From contig NZ_JAOWLC010000001.1 of assembly GCF_025751535.1 (NCBI RefSeq), positions 434,001-498,000 of the forward strand: a stretch of DNA of 64,000 bases, given 5' to 3'. Numbering within the stretch: position 1 is the first letter of the stretch; each line of letters starts with the position of its first letter. Positions 46,315 to 59,108 of this stretch are shown here, in pieces. Made by a program: the position numbers and the translations under genes. The notes below the pieces were generated by a model, which was given only the letters and a program-made list of their open reading frames with translations, was not told the origin of the DNA and did not search any database. Source of the DNA: Lentibacter sp. XHP0401. GTDB taxonomy: Bacteria; Pseudomonadota; Alphaproteobacteria; Rhodobacterales; Rhodobacteraceae.

Positions 46315-47135
46315 GGCTCGACCTTCCGGAAGACCAGTGCGGCCAAGGCGAGGGAAACGAGCGGCCAAGCTGCGATAGAGAGCAGGGATTGCCATTGTGG
46401 AATGGCATTCGCTGCGCCACCAACCCCTGCGGCGACCTGCGTCGCTTGTGAAGCCGTCAGGTTGAACAGGCGGAAAGCGTCAGCGGGGTTTGCCAGCAAG
46501 GCCAGCGGGAAAACCTTTGTGGTGAACGCGCCGCCATCGTCGGCCACAACGGCTGCGAGCAGGCCCAGATCGTAGAGCACGACGAGGCCGAGCCACAGGC
46601 CGATGGCCAAGCCCGCCGCGCCCGAAACGCGGCGCGCCATTGAGGACAGCGCGTAGCCTATGCCCAAGAAGGTTGCGCCAAGCAGGACAGATGTCCACGT
46701 CAGCCGCCAGAGGGCCGCAAGCCCCGATACGGCGGCGGGATCGGCGATTATGGTGACGAGGGCGGCTGCTCCGTAGCCGGCCGCGATTGCAACAATCAGA
46801 ATGGCCGTATGTGCCACGAGCTTGCCTGCAAGAACTTCCCATCGGGCAACAGGATAGGTGAGCAGCAAGGGCAAGGTGCCGCGCTCGACCTCGCCTGCGA
46901 CGGCATCAAACGACATGAGCAGGGCGACCAGAGGCACAAGGTAAACCGAGAGAGAGGTGAGTGACGCCACTACAACAGAGAGGCGGTCAGCACCGAGCGC
47001 GCCTGTCGGAGCGGAGCCTGCTGCGGACAAGACCAGTGAAAAAATCACCATCAGCAGAACGGCGATCAGCACCCAGCGGTTGCGCCGTGCGATGTGAACT
47101 TCTGTGGATGCAGTGGCGAGGATGCGTGCGATCAT
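46311..47135 (-). CDS. nosY: NosY ABC transporter permease
   Basis: A 274-residue integral membrane protein with about six helices, partner of the NosF ATPase; together with NosD they handle a sulfur species and/or copper for CuZ maturation. It opens ARILATASTEVHIARRNRWV then VLIAVLLMVIFSLVLSAAGS, and contains SFDAVAGEVERGTLPLLLTY with YPVARWEVLAGK, the conserved cytoplasmic loop of NosY. Coupled to nosF and nosL by 4-base overlaps. Confidence 0.95.
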   Translation of the reverse strand: MIARILATASTEVHIARRNRWVLIAVLLMVIFSLVLSAAGSAPTGALGADRLSVVVASLTSLSVYLVPLVALLMSFDAVAGEVERGTLPLLLTYPVARWEVLAGKLVAHTAILIVAIAAGYGAAALVTIIADPAAVSGLAALWRLTWTSVLLGATFLGIGYALSSMARRVSGAAGLAIGLWLGLVVLYDLGLLAAVVADDGGAFTTKVFPLALLANPADAFRLFNLTASQATQVAAGVGGAANAIPQWQSLLSIAAWPLVSLALAALVFRKVEP

Positions 47136-48028
47136 TGGCCGTCCCTCCGGCTGAAATGGCTGTAGATGTCTTCCAGACTCGGCGGAATGACTTCGACATC
47201 GGCGAGCTTGGCTTTAAGGGACGAGATGCGGGCGAGGGTGGCCAGTTTTTCGTCTTGCGAGCATGTGAGGTTCAACGCGCCATTGACGCGGATCGCATCA
47301 GGCAGTGCGGCCATAATATCGGTGTCATATCGGTTGAGAGCGTGGAGTTGCATGGAAACGGGCAGGGCGGCTTCGCGCCTGAGCTCGGGCAATGTGCCTT
47401 CCGCAACCATCTTTCCGCCAGACAGGATGAGCAGCTGATCGGTGCGGGCCTCGACCTCTGTCAGAGCGTGACTCGACAGCAGGATCGCCGCGCCATCTGC
47501 CGCCAGACCATCGAGCAGTTCGTAAAAGTCGCGACGCGAGACAGGATCAAGCCCGCTGGTGGGCTCGTCGAGCACCAGAAGGCGCGGTTGTCCTATAAGG
47601 GCCTGGGCTAGGCCGACACGCTGGCGCATGCCTTTGGAGTATGTGCCGATGCGGCGCTTGGCGGCGTGGGCAAGGCCGACACGGTCAAGCAGCTCCATCG
47701 CGCCGGAGACAGGCTCGTTGCGCAGGCGCATGTAGTAGGTGATCTGCTCAAGCCCTGTGAGGGCAGAGTGAAAGGCCGCATTTTCGGGCAGATAGGCCAC
47801 ATGCGCGCGTGCCGCAGCGTTGCCGGGGGCTGCGCCACAGACGGAAATCTCGCCGCTATCCGCTGTGATCAGGCCAAGAATGACCTTCATCAGCGTCGAC
47901 TTGCCCGCGCCGTTATGGCCGAGCAGGGCCACCCGCTCGCCGGGAGCGACGCGCAGTGAAACATCTGTCAGGGCTTTGACCCCGCCAAATGCCTTAGTGA
48001 GATGAGAGATCGTTAATGTCGAAGTCAT
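47132..48028 (-). CDS. nosF: NosF ABC transporter ATPase
   Basis: 298 residues. Walker A LLGHNGAGKST, Q-loop YLPENAAFH, signature YSKGMRQRVGLAQAL, Walker B LLVLDEPTSGLDPVS and switch SSHALTEVEAR. Energises the NosDFY system. Overlaps the 3' end of nosD by 35 bases and nosY by 4. Confidence 0.96.
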   Translation of the reverse strand: MTSTLTISHLTKAFGGVKALTDVSLRVAPGERVALLGHNGAGKSTLMKVILGLITADSGEISVCGAAPGNAAARAHVAYLPENAAFHSALTGLEQITYYMRLRNEPVSGAMELLDRVGLAHAAKRRIGTYSKGMRQRVGLAQALIGQPRLLVLDEPTSGLDPVSRRDFYELLDGLAADGAAILLSSHALTEVEARTDQLLILSGGKMVAEGTLPELRREAALPVSMQLHALNRYDTDIMAALPDAIRVNGALNLTCSQDEKLATLARISSLKAKLADVEVIPPSLEDIYSHFSRRDGQ

Positions 48029-49325
48029 CTATTTGTCTTTCATTGCGCTTGGCGGCGGCTTCGGCCTCCAATGCGGTGTATTCGGATGGGACGGGCACAA
48101 CGGGCGCTGCCATGAGCGGTGCGCTGTCGACAACCCCACCGGGGAGTGTTGCGGGGAAGCTCGATTGCGCCCAGCGAATGAGTTGCACGGCAGGGGCGCC
48201 TGTGAGCAAGGATGCGGCAGGCTGTGACCAGAGGATATGGTCCATCAGATCATTGGGGCGAAACGGGCTGTCGGCGATACCGTCACCGCCAAGGTCAAAG
48301 CCCGGATGGTCGGACCAATAGTTGCCACGGCCCTCAAAACTCCACTCGATGTCACGCGTGCCGACGTATTTCACTTGGGTGCGGTTGCCGATGAAGGCGT
48401 TGCCGGTGAGCACATTGCGTTCGGAGCCTGCGGTGAAATGGATGCCGATGTTGCAGCCTTCAAAGCGGTTGTTGCTGAGAATGTTCTTGTGGGCGTTGTA
48501 GATAAAGGTGCAGCGGTCGGCCCCGCCGCGCACGAGGTTGCCCGAGACATCGGCGTTGTTGGCGAAGTTGAGCATTACTCCGTGACTGCCATCTGACAGG
48601 CTGAGATTGTCTTTCAAAATCACACGGTTTGAAAACATAATCGCATAGCCGAGATGGTTGCCGATGGAGACATTCCCCGAGACTTCGGAGTTGTTGGTAT
48701 ACATGTAGTGCACAGCAAAGCGCAGATCGCGGAACAGGTTGTTGCGGTAGGTTCCGTGGCGTGAGGCGTTGGAGAAAATGCCGTCGCGGCCCCAGCGCAC
48801 CGAGTTTCCCTCGACAATAGCTCCCGGAGAATTCCAGACATAGATGCCGTTGCCACGGTCATTCATACGCGGGTTTTGCGTGCCTTCGATTGTGTTGCCG
48901 CGCACCACGGCATCAAGCCCGCCGTGCACATCAACGCCGTGCAGATTGCCGAGCAGGCGGTTGCCTTCAACAAGCGCGCGGTCGGCTTTTTTCAGGATCT
49001 TCACGCCAGCGTCCAGGTCCTGACTGCTCAGGCCCGAACCTGTGATGGTAAGGCCTTTCACAGTGACATCTGCGGCGTCGATGGTGACGACGGTGCCTTG
49101 CCCCAAGCCATCAATGATGGCTCCGGGCGGGCCAGTCAGTGTCAGGGGGCGGTCAATGATGACGGGGCCGTCGTAGCGCCCCGCTTCGAGAATGAGCACA
49201 TCGCCGGGGGCAGCCCCGGCGATGGCTTGGGCAAGGCCCCCTGATGCGGGCGGCACACGCAGCTCTGCCGCCCAAAGGGGCAGGGCCGCGAGAGCAACAA
49301 GCAAAATTGTTAGGGGGCGCAGCAT
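47994..49325 (-). CDS. nosD: NosD periplasmic maturation factor
   Basis: 443 residues: signal peptide MLRPLTILLVALAALPLWA, then a right-handed beta-helix of CASH repeats, seen as recurring N-rich turns (VEGNRLLGNLHGVDVHGGLD, RGNTIEGTQNPRMNDRGNGI, YRNNLFRDLRFAVHYMYTNN, LTGNAFIGNRTQVKYVGTRD). Works with NosFY in assembling the copper-sulfide CuZ cluster of NosZ. Two bases separate it from nosZ. Confidence 0.96.
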   Translation of the reverse strand: MLRPLTILLVALAALPLWAAELRVPPASGGLAQAIAGAAPGDVLILEAGRYDGPVIIDRPLTLTGPPGAIIDGLGQGTVVTIDAADVTVKGLTITGSGLSSQDLDAGVKILKKADRALVEGNRLLGNLHGVDVHGGLDAVVRGNTIEGTQNPRMNDRGNGIYVWNSPGAIVEGNSVRWGRDGIFSNASRHGTYRNNLFRDLRFAVHYMYTNNSEVSGNVSIGNHLGYAIMFSNRVILKDNLSLSDGSHGVMLNFANNADVSGNLVRGGADRCTFIYNAHKNILSNNRFEGCNIGIHFTAGSERNVLTGNAFIGNRTQVKYVGTRDIEWSFEGRGNYWSDHPGFDLGGDGIADSPFRPNDLMDHILWSQPAASLLTGAPAVQLIRWAQSSFPATLPGGVVDSAPLMAAPVVPVPSEYTALEAEAAAKRNERQIDDFDINDLSSH

Positions 49326-49327
49326 GT

Positions 49328-51268
49328 TCAGGCGTCCTTCGGTTCAACAAACATACGGCCGCGCATTTCCATGTGCAGCGCGTGGCAGAACCACTGGCAG
49401 TAATACCAGAACACACCCGGAGTGGCCGCAACAAACGTGACTGAAGACGTCGCTTGTGGCGCAATTTCCATAGCAACACCGTGGTTGCCCATTGTGAAGC
49501 CGTGTGTCAGGTCGTCGATGTCATCAAGGTTGGTGACATAAACGGTCACTTCGTCGCCCTGTTTTACGGTGAAGGTTTCCAGCGCAAAGTTCGGTGCCTG
49601 ACTTGACATGTAAACGCGCACTTTGTTGCCGTCGCGAATGACAGTGTCTTGCCAGTCGTCCAGATCAACACCATCCGCCTCGGCCTGCTTGCGTGCATCT
49701 GCCCACATCGGATCCTGACGGTCCCAGACAGATTTCGGATTGACCTTTGAGGGGTCAACGATGATCGCGTCATGCGGTTCGGCAAAGGTCGGGCCATCAT
49801 GAATGAGTGTCAGTTTGTCACCGTCGATTGCGAACAACTGCTCGTTTTCAGGCTTCAACGGTCCGACATTGAGATATCGGTCTTTGGAGAACTTGTTCAT
49901 CGTCAGATAGTATTTAGATGACGCTTCCAAGGTCTCGCCCATAACGGTTGAGTTGTGGCCGGGCTGGTAGTGCACATCCTCTTTGGTAATGATGGGGTCG
50001 ACATCCTCGCCGTTATAAAGCTGGATCGCTTTCGCAATGTCCCAAACAACAACCTGGCTGTCGAGGAAAAGCGTGGTATAGGCGCGGCCTGTGCCGTCAA
50101 AGCAGGTGTGAAGTGGTCCAAGGCCCAGCTCGGGCTCGGCCACAACAACGCTGCGCGGATCGGCATCCTCATCGAATACGGCATCAAGTTTGCGCACGTC
50201 GATCACCGAAACGGTGGGCGACAGTTTGCCCGCGATGCAGAGGTGGATCTTGTCGGGCGCCATGTTGCAGCCGTGGGGGTTGTTGGGGATCGGGATGTAG
50301 CGGGTGTATTTCTTGTTTTGTCCTTTACGTCCGTCCAGAACCTTCACACCGTTCAGCTCCTGGTAATCACCTGCTTCGATACCGGCTTCGATCTCTTTGA
50401 TGTTGAAAACAACCACGTGGTCCATGTCGGCTTCGGTCATATCCGCAAGCGTCATGCCCATTTCCGAGTTATACGATGTCGAGAAGGCGTATTTTCCGTC
50501 GTAGTCGCAATCGGTGTTGTCGAGGTTGCCCGAAACCATCACCTGCCACGCCACTTTCATTTCGTCGGCATCAACAGCGGTATAGAAGTTTACATAGTTT
50601 TCAGGCTCATCGAGGATCTTTCCGTCGTTGACCATTGGCACTTCGTCTTCACCGTTACAGAAGATGTAGTTGGTGCGTGGCCAGCGTTGGGGGCGTAGAC
50701 CGTGGATCGCCTTGGCGTTGGGGATCTCGATGATCTTGTCGCATTTCATCACGTCACAGCGCACCCGCGCCACGCGTGTGTTGGCCTTGTCATTCATGAA
50801 CAGGTAGCGCCCGTCATATTTGCCTTCGGTGAAGGACATATGCGGGTGGTGCAAGTCACCGTTTGGTGGGAACTGGTGGCCGTTGGCCGCAAGCTGCGCT
50901 TTGGTCTTTTCCGTGAGGCCTTCGGTGAGGATTTTCTTGGATTCGTTGGTGATCCCCCAGCCGGTGGCCGAGCAGATGTTGAACACCGGAACACGCATCA
51001 GTTCGCGCATTGACGGGATGCCGAGAATACGCATCTCGCCGCACTGGCCTGATGACCAGAAGCCGTAGAACTCATCGAGCTGGCCCGGTGCCACTTCTGC
51101 GCCAGCAGCTGCACGCGCGCTTGTTGCGCCGGCAAGGGTCGCTGCGCCGACAGCGGCGGACCCTGTCAGCATTGCGCGCGAGCCGAATGCGCCTGCAAGT
51201 GCTGCGCCACCTGCGGTGGCCCCGAGCAGGCTTCTGCGTGAAATTGGCAGTCTCTTTCCTTCAGACAT
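49328..51268 (-). CDS. nosZ: Nitrous oxide reductase NosZ (clade I)
   Basis: Reduces N2O to N2 in the periplasm. 646 residues with a Tat signal ([20 protein letters not shown]), marking the clade I, Tat-exported type. CuZ histidines are seen in [13 protein letters not shown] and NPHGCNM, NSTVMGE and EPHDAIIV segments; the cupredoxin CuA domain ends [20 protein letters not shown] with both Cys, His and Met ligands. ATG 51268 follows AAAGGA and starts MSEGKRLP; longer in-frame readings extend into nosR. Confidence 0.98.
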   Translation of the reverse strand: MSEGKRLPISRRSLLGATAGGAALAGAFGSRAMLTGSAAVGAATLAGATSARAAAGAEVAPGQLDEFYGFWSSGQCGEMRILGIPSMRELMRVPVFNICSATGWGITNESKKILTEGLTEKTKAQLAANGHQFPPNGDLHHPHMSFTEGKYDGRYLFMNDKANTRVARVRCDVMKCDKIIEIPNAKAIHGLRPQRWPRTNYIFCNGEDEVPMVNDGKILDEPENYVNFYTAVDADEMKVAWQVMVSGNLDNTDCDYDGKYAFSTSYNSEMGMTLADMTEADMDHVVVFNIKEIEAGIEAGDYQELNGVKVLDGRKGQNKKYTRYIPIPNNPHGCNMAPDKIHLCIAGKLSPTVSVIDVRKLDAVFDEDADPRSVVVAEPELGLGPLHTCFDGTGRAYTTLFLDSQVVVWDIAKAIQLYNGEDVDPIITKEDVHYQPGHNSTVMGETLEASSKYYLTMNKFSKDRYLNVGPLKPENEQLFAIDGDKLTLIHDGPTFAEPHDAIIVDPSKVNPKSVWDRQDPMWADARKQAEADGVDLDDWQDTVIRDGNKVRVYMSSQAPNFALETFTVKQGDEVTVYVTNLDDIDDLTHGFTMGNHGVAMEIAPQATSSVTFVAATPGVFWYYCQWFCHALHMEMRGRMFVEPKDA

Positions 51269-51270
51269 GT

Positions 51271-53481
51271 TTAGTCCTTTCTGAGGTTTGGTGGTGTTTG
51301 TTGTTGGTTTGGGTGCCCGACGAAACGTGTCAGATCCGGGCCGGCGGCATCTTTGGCACGGCGTTTCATTTTCTTGATCACAACCGGGCAGGTCGTTTCG
51401 GACTGGTAAAGCACCTGACAATGCAGGCAGTTGATGCACTCGTTAGGATTGATTTCCCCTGTCGGATGAATGGCCTGAACGGGGCATTGGTGCGCACAGG
51501 TTTGGCAGGGGTTGCCGCATTCCTTGTAGCGTTTGAGCCAGTCAAACATGCGCAAGCGTGCCGGGATCGCCAGAGCGGCTCCGAGCGGGCAGAGGTAGCG
51601 GCAGAAGAAGCGCTCGACAAACAGACCGGCAATCAACAGCGCGGCAACATAGGCCACAAACGGCCATGCGCGCACGAAGTTGAGAATGATCGCTGTTTTG
51701 AAGGGTTCGACTTCGGCCAGACGTTCGGCTTGTTCGATACTCGAAAGAGATACGCCGAAGAGGCCAAGGAAGATCATGTATTTCAACGGCCACAGGCGCT
51801 CGTGCAAGCCCCATGGAAGTGTCCATTGAGGAATGTGCAATGCGCGGCCGATACGGTTGAGCAACTCTTGAAGCGCACCAAACGGGCAGAGCCAGCCGCA
51901 ATAGGCCCCGCGGCCCCAGAACAGAAGCGCCGCGGCAACGGAGAACCACAAGATAAAGGTCAGCGGATCAAGCAGGAATGCCTGCCAGCTGAAGCCGGAC
52001 ACGAGCGAGCCGAACAGCGCCATAAGGTTGACAACCGAGAGCTGCGCATTGGCATACCAGCCGAGATATATCAGCGTGAAGGTGAGGAAGCCCATGCGGA
52101 ACCAGAAGAACCAGCGCTCGTTGCGGGTTGCGAATGTCTGAAAGAAAAATACCGCCGTCAACACGGTCAGCATCACGCCCAGCACGATGATCTCGGTGGT
52201 TTTGCTTTCCCAGATACGTTTCCAGAGCGCTTGCTGCGCGTCTGTCTCGGACTGGTCCGTGACCTGCTCGACCGCAGCCGGAACCTGAGGGGCAGGCGCT
52301 GGTGCGATGGCGCGGATGTATTGCGGCGGCAGTTGGTAGCCGAGATCAAAGGTGGTGAAGACCTTCTCGATCGCGCCGACCTCGCGCTGAACCAGAAGCT
52401 GGATGCGGAACGGTTGTGTCGGGTCAAACCCGCTGTCAGCAGGGATTTTGAACAAATCCGCCTCGTTGAAGGCCGGAGCCCCCTCGGCGACAATCGTGTT
52501 GATACGCTTGTGCATGCGGTCTCGGAAGCGAACAGACACATCATGCTGGATCAGAACGATACGATCAAATATCCCGCCGCGCACATAGCCCGAGCCTTTG
52601 AAGGAATAGAGCCCGCGCCCGACAATAGCGACTGCGTGGTCGCCTTCTTCCAGCCAGTCATCCAGATTTTGGGCGACAGCATCCCCAAGCAAGGCCTTTG
52701 CAATCGCGGGATGCGAGACAAGAGCCGCCTGCATCTCGATGAAAGTGGTTTCCGGTGCTTCGGTCAGGGCGCGTTTGGCGGCGCGCTCGTCGTCCATGGC
52801 TGCGAAGGCTTCGTTGACTTGCCCGACATCTAGCGAAAGGCGGCGCAATGTGCCATCGCCTTCAAGTGTCATCCAATCGCTCGCAGCCTCGGCATCGGGG
52901 TTGATCTCGTATTGCGGCCCTGTGCCTTTTTCTTCAACGGCAAGCCCGCCCAACCCGAGCTGACGGGCAACTTTAAGGCCTGCACGAACGATTGAATCGT
53001 CGATTACCATGATTGTCACGGTCGCGCCTGAAATGATATCAAGCTCATGCGCCGTGCCGCCGGAGTCGGCTTCGGCAACCAGATCAAGCCCTGTGTAGCC
53101 AGCAACCAAAGCTTTGATTTTGGAATCGGGAATGCCGATCAGAACAATCGGTTCGGAGTGCTTCACCAGATCAACGCCGATGACTTTGGCGGCATCATCA
53201 ACGGCAACCATGGTGTGAATGGGCTTGCCCGAATACCCTGTGGTGGACACAAAATCGGATGTGACAAAGGCCCAACCAATGCGCTCTCCTGCTTTGAGGA
53301 TCTCGACTGCGGGTATGTTTTCGTCGATCGCGCCAAAAGCGTCGGCTCCCTCCACAAGCTCGCTGGCGACAACATCGGGCAGGAGCTTGGAAAGAACTGT
53401 TTGTGCCGCTGCCGGAAGCCCGCAAAGAAGCGTCATCGCAGCAAAGACCATAGCTTTAAGGAGGAGGTGGAGGTTTGTCAT
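51271..53481 (-). CDS. nosR: NosR flavo-iron-sulfur electron donor/regulator
   Basis: 736 residues. Signal peptide ending AAAQ, a periplasmic FMN-binding domain with the flavinylation motif [16 protein letters not shown], about five membrane helices carrying [13 protein letters not shown] and [13 protein letters not shown] (CxxxCP motifs), and a cytoplasmic end with two [4Fe-4S] clusters ([13 protein letters not shown] and CINCLHCQ...CP). Passes quinol electrons to NosZ and is required for nosZ expression. Two bases before nosZ and 4-base overlap with nosC. Confidence 0.97.
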   Translation of the reverse strand: MTNLHLLLKAMVFAAMTLLCGLPAAAQTVLSKLLPDVVASELVEGADAFGAIDENIPAVEILKAGERIGWAFVTSDFVSTTGYSGKPIHTMVAVDDAAKVIGVDLVKHSEPIVLIGIPDSKIKALVAGYTGLDLVAEADSGGTAHELDIISGATVTIMVIDDSIVRAGLKVARQLGLGGLAVEEKGTGPQYEINPDAEAASDWMTLEGDGTLRRLSLDVGQVNEAFAAMDDERAAKRALTEAPETTFIEMQAALVSHPAIAKALLGDAVAQNLDDWLEEGDHAVAIVGRGLYSFKGSGYVRGGIFDRIVLIQHDVSVRFRDRMHKRINTIVAEGAPAFNEADLFKIPADSGFDPTQPFRIQLLVQREVGAIEKVFTTFDLGYQLPPQYIRAIAPAPAPQVPAAVEQVTDQSETDAQQALWKRIWESKTTEIIVLGVMLTVLTAVFFFQTFATRNERWFFWFRMGFLTFTLIYLGWYANAQLSVVNLMALFGSLVSGFSWQAFLLDPLTFILWFSVAAALLFWGRGAYCGWLCPFGALQELLNRIGRALHIPQWTLPWGLHERLWPLKYMIFLGLFGVSLSSIEQAERLAEVEPFKTAIILNFVRAWPFVAYVAALLIAGLFVERFFCRYLCPLGAALAIPARLRMFDWLKRYKECGNPCQTCAHQCPVQAIHPTGEINPNECINCLHCQVLYQSETTCPVVIKKMKRRAKDAAGPDLTRFVGHPNQQQTPPNLRKD

Positions 53482-53963
53482 GCGGTGGCGTCCTTGAGTG
53501 GTGGTCGCCCGTCGCCGTATGTTTTCTGGCCATCGTATGCCTGATCGGAAGAGAACAGGTTTGATGTTGTCTGTCGTGTTACGTGCCCCAGCGGGGGGCC
53601 ACGCGGCATTGGACGGGTTTTATAGGTGTGAATGTAAGGCGTGGCGAAAGCCGGTAGGTCAGCCGCGGAAGTGATTTGGCTGAATGTGAAGCGCTTGCCG
53701 CTGTTGATATCCAGCGTACCTGCCATGGCATGGCTGCAAACGAGGCAGTCCTGACAGTCGTGAGATGGATTTACAGGGGTTCCGCCGGAATCAACGAGAA
53801 CTGTTTCGGCGAAACCGTCTGCGCAAATTTCCATAGTAAACGATGCGCCGGAGGTTTGTGCTGCTGCCATACCTAAAGGGCCATACAGAGTAAGGCCCAC
53901 AGCTAAAACCCAGCTGAAAATTATGGAAGCGGCATGTTTCATCGGTGTTTTCATACTGCCCAA
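53478..53963 (-). CDS. nosC: NosC-like exported protein with CxxCxxC motif
   Basis: About 161 residues. A hydrophobic signal (ASIIFSWVLAVGLTLYGPLG) is followed by a small domain with HDCQDCLVC, the CxxCxxC motif reported for NosC, the first gene of the Paracoccus nosCRZDFYLX cluster; its function is unknown. Starts at 53963, 53954 or 53942 are all possible and none has a strong ribosome site. Its stop overlaps nosR by 4 bases, so it is the first cistron. A perfect 17-bp inverted repeat (53957-53973) straddles the earliest start. Confidence 0.75.
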   Translation of the reverse strand: MGSMKTPMKHAASIIFSWVLAVGLTLYGPLGMAAAQTSGASFTMEICADGFAETVLVDSGGTPVNPSHDCQDCLVCSHAMAGTLDINSGKRFTFSQITSAADLPAFATPYIHTYKTRPMPRGPPLGHVTRQTTSNLFSSDQAYDGQKTYGDGRPPLKDATA

Positions 53964-53973
53964 TTATTGGGCA
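53957..53973. promoter_or_regulatory. 17-bp perfect inverted repeat at nosC start
   Basis: TGCCCAAT, a central T, ATTGGGCA. It overlaps the first possible nosC start codon, so it could be a repressor site or a leader hairpin governing entry into the nos operon. If nosC starts at 53942 or 53954 the repeat is wholly upstream of the gene. Confidence 0.45.
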
Positions 53974-54053
53974 AACGTTGTTCTGGCGCAAACTCAGCGG
54001 CAGTTTTGGTGGCGACGTTTCGCCCAAGTCTCGCTGTGTGCTGAATTATTTTC

Positions 54054-54067
54054 CTGTCATGAAACAA
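54054..54067. promoter_or_regulatory. Degenerate FNR/NnrR-type site upstream of nosC
   Basis: On the minus strand it reads TTG-N8-CAG, one base from the TTG-N8-CAA half-site pattern of FNR/NnrR family regulators that control denitrification genes. It lies about 90-125 bases before the possible nosC starts and inside a larger inverted repeat, TTTTCCT at 54049-54055 against AGGAAAA at 54068-54074. Confidence 0.35.
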
Positions 54068-54240
54068 AGGAAAATTGCTGTTTTCGTCAGAATCAGACCA
54101 CAAGCCCGATGGTTTGCGGCGGATTAAACCGAGCGTTGGCCTTTTGGGGCTGGTGTCGTGGGGTTGAGACCTGCCCATCGCCGGCTCGAAGCGGGCCAGG
54201 TCTTACCTTGTTTGGGCGTCAATCAAGGCGATTGGAGTGC

Positions 54241-55197
54241 CTAGGATCCGCGCGCATGGAAGACAAACCCCAAGAGATTGAGCAAGACCTGCGCGGCGAG
54301 GATGCTTGTGCTGCCTGACGGGTCATAATCGGGGGCGACTTCGACGAGATCTATGCCGACGATCTTGTGAGCTTGGGCGACCTGTTGAAGGAGTTCCAGC
54401 ACCTCGTAGTAGAGAAAGCCGCCGTGGCTGGGTGTGCCTGTGCCCGGCGCGATGGAGGGGCAGAAGGCGTCGATATCAAGGGTGATGTAGACGCGGGCGC
54501 CTGACGGGATGCGTTTGGCTGTTTCCACCGCGCCGAGCGCGCGCATCTGGCGGACGGAGAGGATATCGGAGCCCATGGCGCGGGCAGCTTCATAGCCTTC
54601 CTGCGTGGTGGAACTGACATTGCGGATACCGACCTGGGTGAGTCCTGTGACATAGGGCTTCTCGGCGGCGCGGCGCATCGGGTTGCCGTGACCGTTGCGC
54701 ACGCCGTGGCGGACATCGACAAAATCAAGGTGGGCGTCGATTTGGAGGATGTAAATATCGCCTTGGCCGTCAAAGGCGTTGATGCAGGGGATGTTGACGG
54801 AGTGATCGCCGCCGATGACCACAGGCAGCGCGCCTGCGGCCAGTGCTGCGCGCACGCCTGTTTCGATATTGGCGTGGCTTGTGGCAGTATCTGTGTGGAC
54901 GATATCGGCATCGCCCATGTCAACGATGCGCACGGAACCGGGCAGATAGGTGACATCATCCTCGTGGTCATAGGCGCCTGCGTGACCAAAGGAGAAGAGC
55001 GTGGAGGCTTCGCGCACGGCGCGGGGGCCAAAGCGCGCGCCAGAGCGATACTGCGTGCCTGCATCAAAAGGCGCGCCGAGCACGGCGACATCGGCCTTTA
55101 GCGTGCTCCAGTCGGGGGCGTAGGGGCGCTTGGCGAAGGTTGCAATGCCGACGAAGGGAAGGTTGAGGCGGCCGGTATCATATGTGTTGTCGCTCAT
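54241..55197 (-). CDS. speB: Agmatinase-type ureohydrolase
   Basis: 318-residue ureohydrolase, a second manganese enzyme besides arginase. Ligands: GGDHSVN, QIDAHLDFVD, TLDIDAFCPS. The conserved block RSGARFGPRAVREAS and the end VEVAPDYDPSGSTSILAAQV are the agmatinase pattern, giving putrescine and urea. Guanidinobutyrase or another guanidine hydrolase cannot be excluded. A 10-bp stem with one bulge follows at about 54160-54210 but lacks a T-run. Confidence 0.88.
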   Translation of the reverse strand: MSDNTYDTGRLNLPFVGIATFAKRPYAPDWSTLKADVAVLGAPFDAGTQYRSGARFGPRAVREASTLFSFGHAGAYDHEDDVTYLPGSVRIVDMGDADIVHTDTATSHANIETGVRAALAAGALPVVIGGDHSVNIPCINAFDGQGDIYILQIDAHLDFVDVRHGVRNGHGNPMRRAAEKPYVTGLTQVGIRNVSSTTQEGYEAARAMGSDILSVRQMRALGAVETAKRIPSGARVYITLDIDAFCPSIAPGTGTPSHGGFLYYEVLELLQQVAQAHKIVGIDLVEVAPDYDPSGSTSILAAQVLLNLLGFVFHARGS

Positions 55198-55329
55198 TTC
55201 GTGCTCCTGTGCTTTGAGGACAGAGTGCGGCGCGCTTGCGGGCTTGGCAAGGGCTGCGACATTGTCGGGCTTGGGTTTGCCGCGCGAAAGGCGTATGGCT
55301 GCGGAAATACATGCTGCAAGGGGAATGTG

Positions 55330-56310
55330 ATGCGTTCAAGAACAGGCTTTGGCGAGCAAACGCCACCCGCGATTTTCTCGCTAATCCTCGGGCTGTTTGG
55401 CCTGTCGATGGCGTGGGGAGCTGCGGCGCGAATGTCGATTGTGCCTGCGGCGATATCCGAGATTATCTTGGGTGGTGTTGCGGTTGTTTTTGCTATTGCA
55501 GCAGTGGCTTACGGTAGAAAGCTGACGTTGCGGGCCGGCACGCTGATTGAGGATGCGCGGATATTGCCAAACCGTGGCGGGCTGGCGGCTTTGGCTGTTT
55601 GCGTTTCGGTTCTGGCGGCGGGGCTTGTGCCGATTTCGCCGGTCTGGGCTACGCGGGTTATGTATGTGGCGCTCGGGTTGCATGTGTTAATGGCGCTTTT
55701 GGTGATCTATGTTTTGGTGAGCGGCCCGAAAGAACAGAGACAGGTGACACCGCTTTGGCATTTGAGTTTTGTCGGCTTCATTGTGGCGGCTGTTTCGGCT
55801 GTGAACCTTGGCAAGTATGAGCTGGCGGAAGCGATTTTCTGGGCGACGCTTGTGGCGGCAGTGATCATTTGGGCTGTGAGTGCAGTGCAGCTTGTGAAGC
55901 GTGTGCCACCAGCGCCTTTGCGGCCGATGCTGGCCATTCACCTTGCACCTGCGAGTCTGTTTGTGACGGTGGCGCTTGGCTTTCCTGCCGATGATTTCCC
56001 GACCATGGTGATGATGGCACGTGTCTTCTCCATCGTGGCGATGCTTATTCTGCTTGGCCTGCTTGTCTCGCTGAAAAGTCTGCTTGAGGCGGGGTTCAGC
56101 CCGATGTGGGCCTCGTTTACCTTTCCGATGACAGCGTTTTCGGCGGCAATGCTTAGCTATGCTGGGCAGATCGACAGTGTTTTGGAGCGCATTCTGGGCG
56201 GTGTCATGCTTGCTGTGGCGAGTGTGGTTGTGCCCTACATCGCGGTGAAGGTGATCCGCATGTGGATGACGGGGCAGCTTGCTCTCAAGACCAATGCGGC
56301 CAAAGCCTGA
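55330..56310 (+). CDS. TDT/SLAC1-like transporter
   Basis: 326-residue integral membrane protein with about ten helices, of the tellurite-resistance/dicarboxylate transporter (TehA, SLAC1) family. It begins MRSRTGFGEQTPPAIFSLIL with LGLFGLSMAWGAAAR, and contains HLAPASLFVTVALGF, where the pore-lining phenylalanine of the family is expected. Substrate probably a small anion. ATG 55330 follows AAGGGGA; the in-frame upstream extension runs back into the divergent agmatinase promoter. Confidence 0.87.
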   Translation: MRSRTGFGEQTPPAIFSLILGLFGLSMAWGAAARMSIVPAAISEIILGGVAVVFAIAAVAYGRKLTLRAGTLIEDARILPNRGGLAALAVCVSVLAAGLVPISPVWATRVMYVALGLHVLMALLVIYVLVSGPKEQRQVTPLWHLSFVGFIVAAVSAVNLGKYELAEAIFWATLVAAVIIWAVSAVQLVKRVPPAPLRPMLAIHLAPASLFVTVALGFPADDFPTMVMMARVFSIVAMLILLGLLVSLKSLLEAGFSPMWASFTFPMTAFSAAMLSYAGQIDSVLERILGGVMLAVASVVVPYIAVKVIRMWMTGQLALKTNAAKA

Positions 56311-56346
56311 GATTGGCCTTTTACTTTTGGCCAATGCGTGAAATAG

Positions 56347-59009
<2,663 letters not shown>

Positions 59010-59046
59010 ATACACACTTTTTAGGTGAGTTTTTTTCTTATCGGCT

Positions 59047-59061
59047 TTAATCATGGGTTAA
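59047..59061. promoter_or_regulatory. CtrA binding site upstream of cckA
   Basis: TTAA at 59047-59050 and TTAA at 59058-59061, separated by exactly 7 bases: a perfect TTAA-N7-TTAA CtrA box. It lies 48-62 bases before the cckA start codon, a position suited to promoter control, and would place cckA under its own pathway's output regulator. Confidence 0.65.
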
Positions 59062-59108
59062 CGCTTCCAGCGTATGACAGAGTTGACCCCTGACTGGAGC
59101 CCCTGCCT

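Noticed and set aside
51010-52833. 607-codon open frame on the plus strand opposite nosR and nosZ
   Set aside because: Both genes beneath it are certain; the frame shows no recognisable family and a shadow-type composition.
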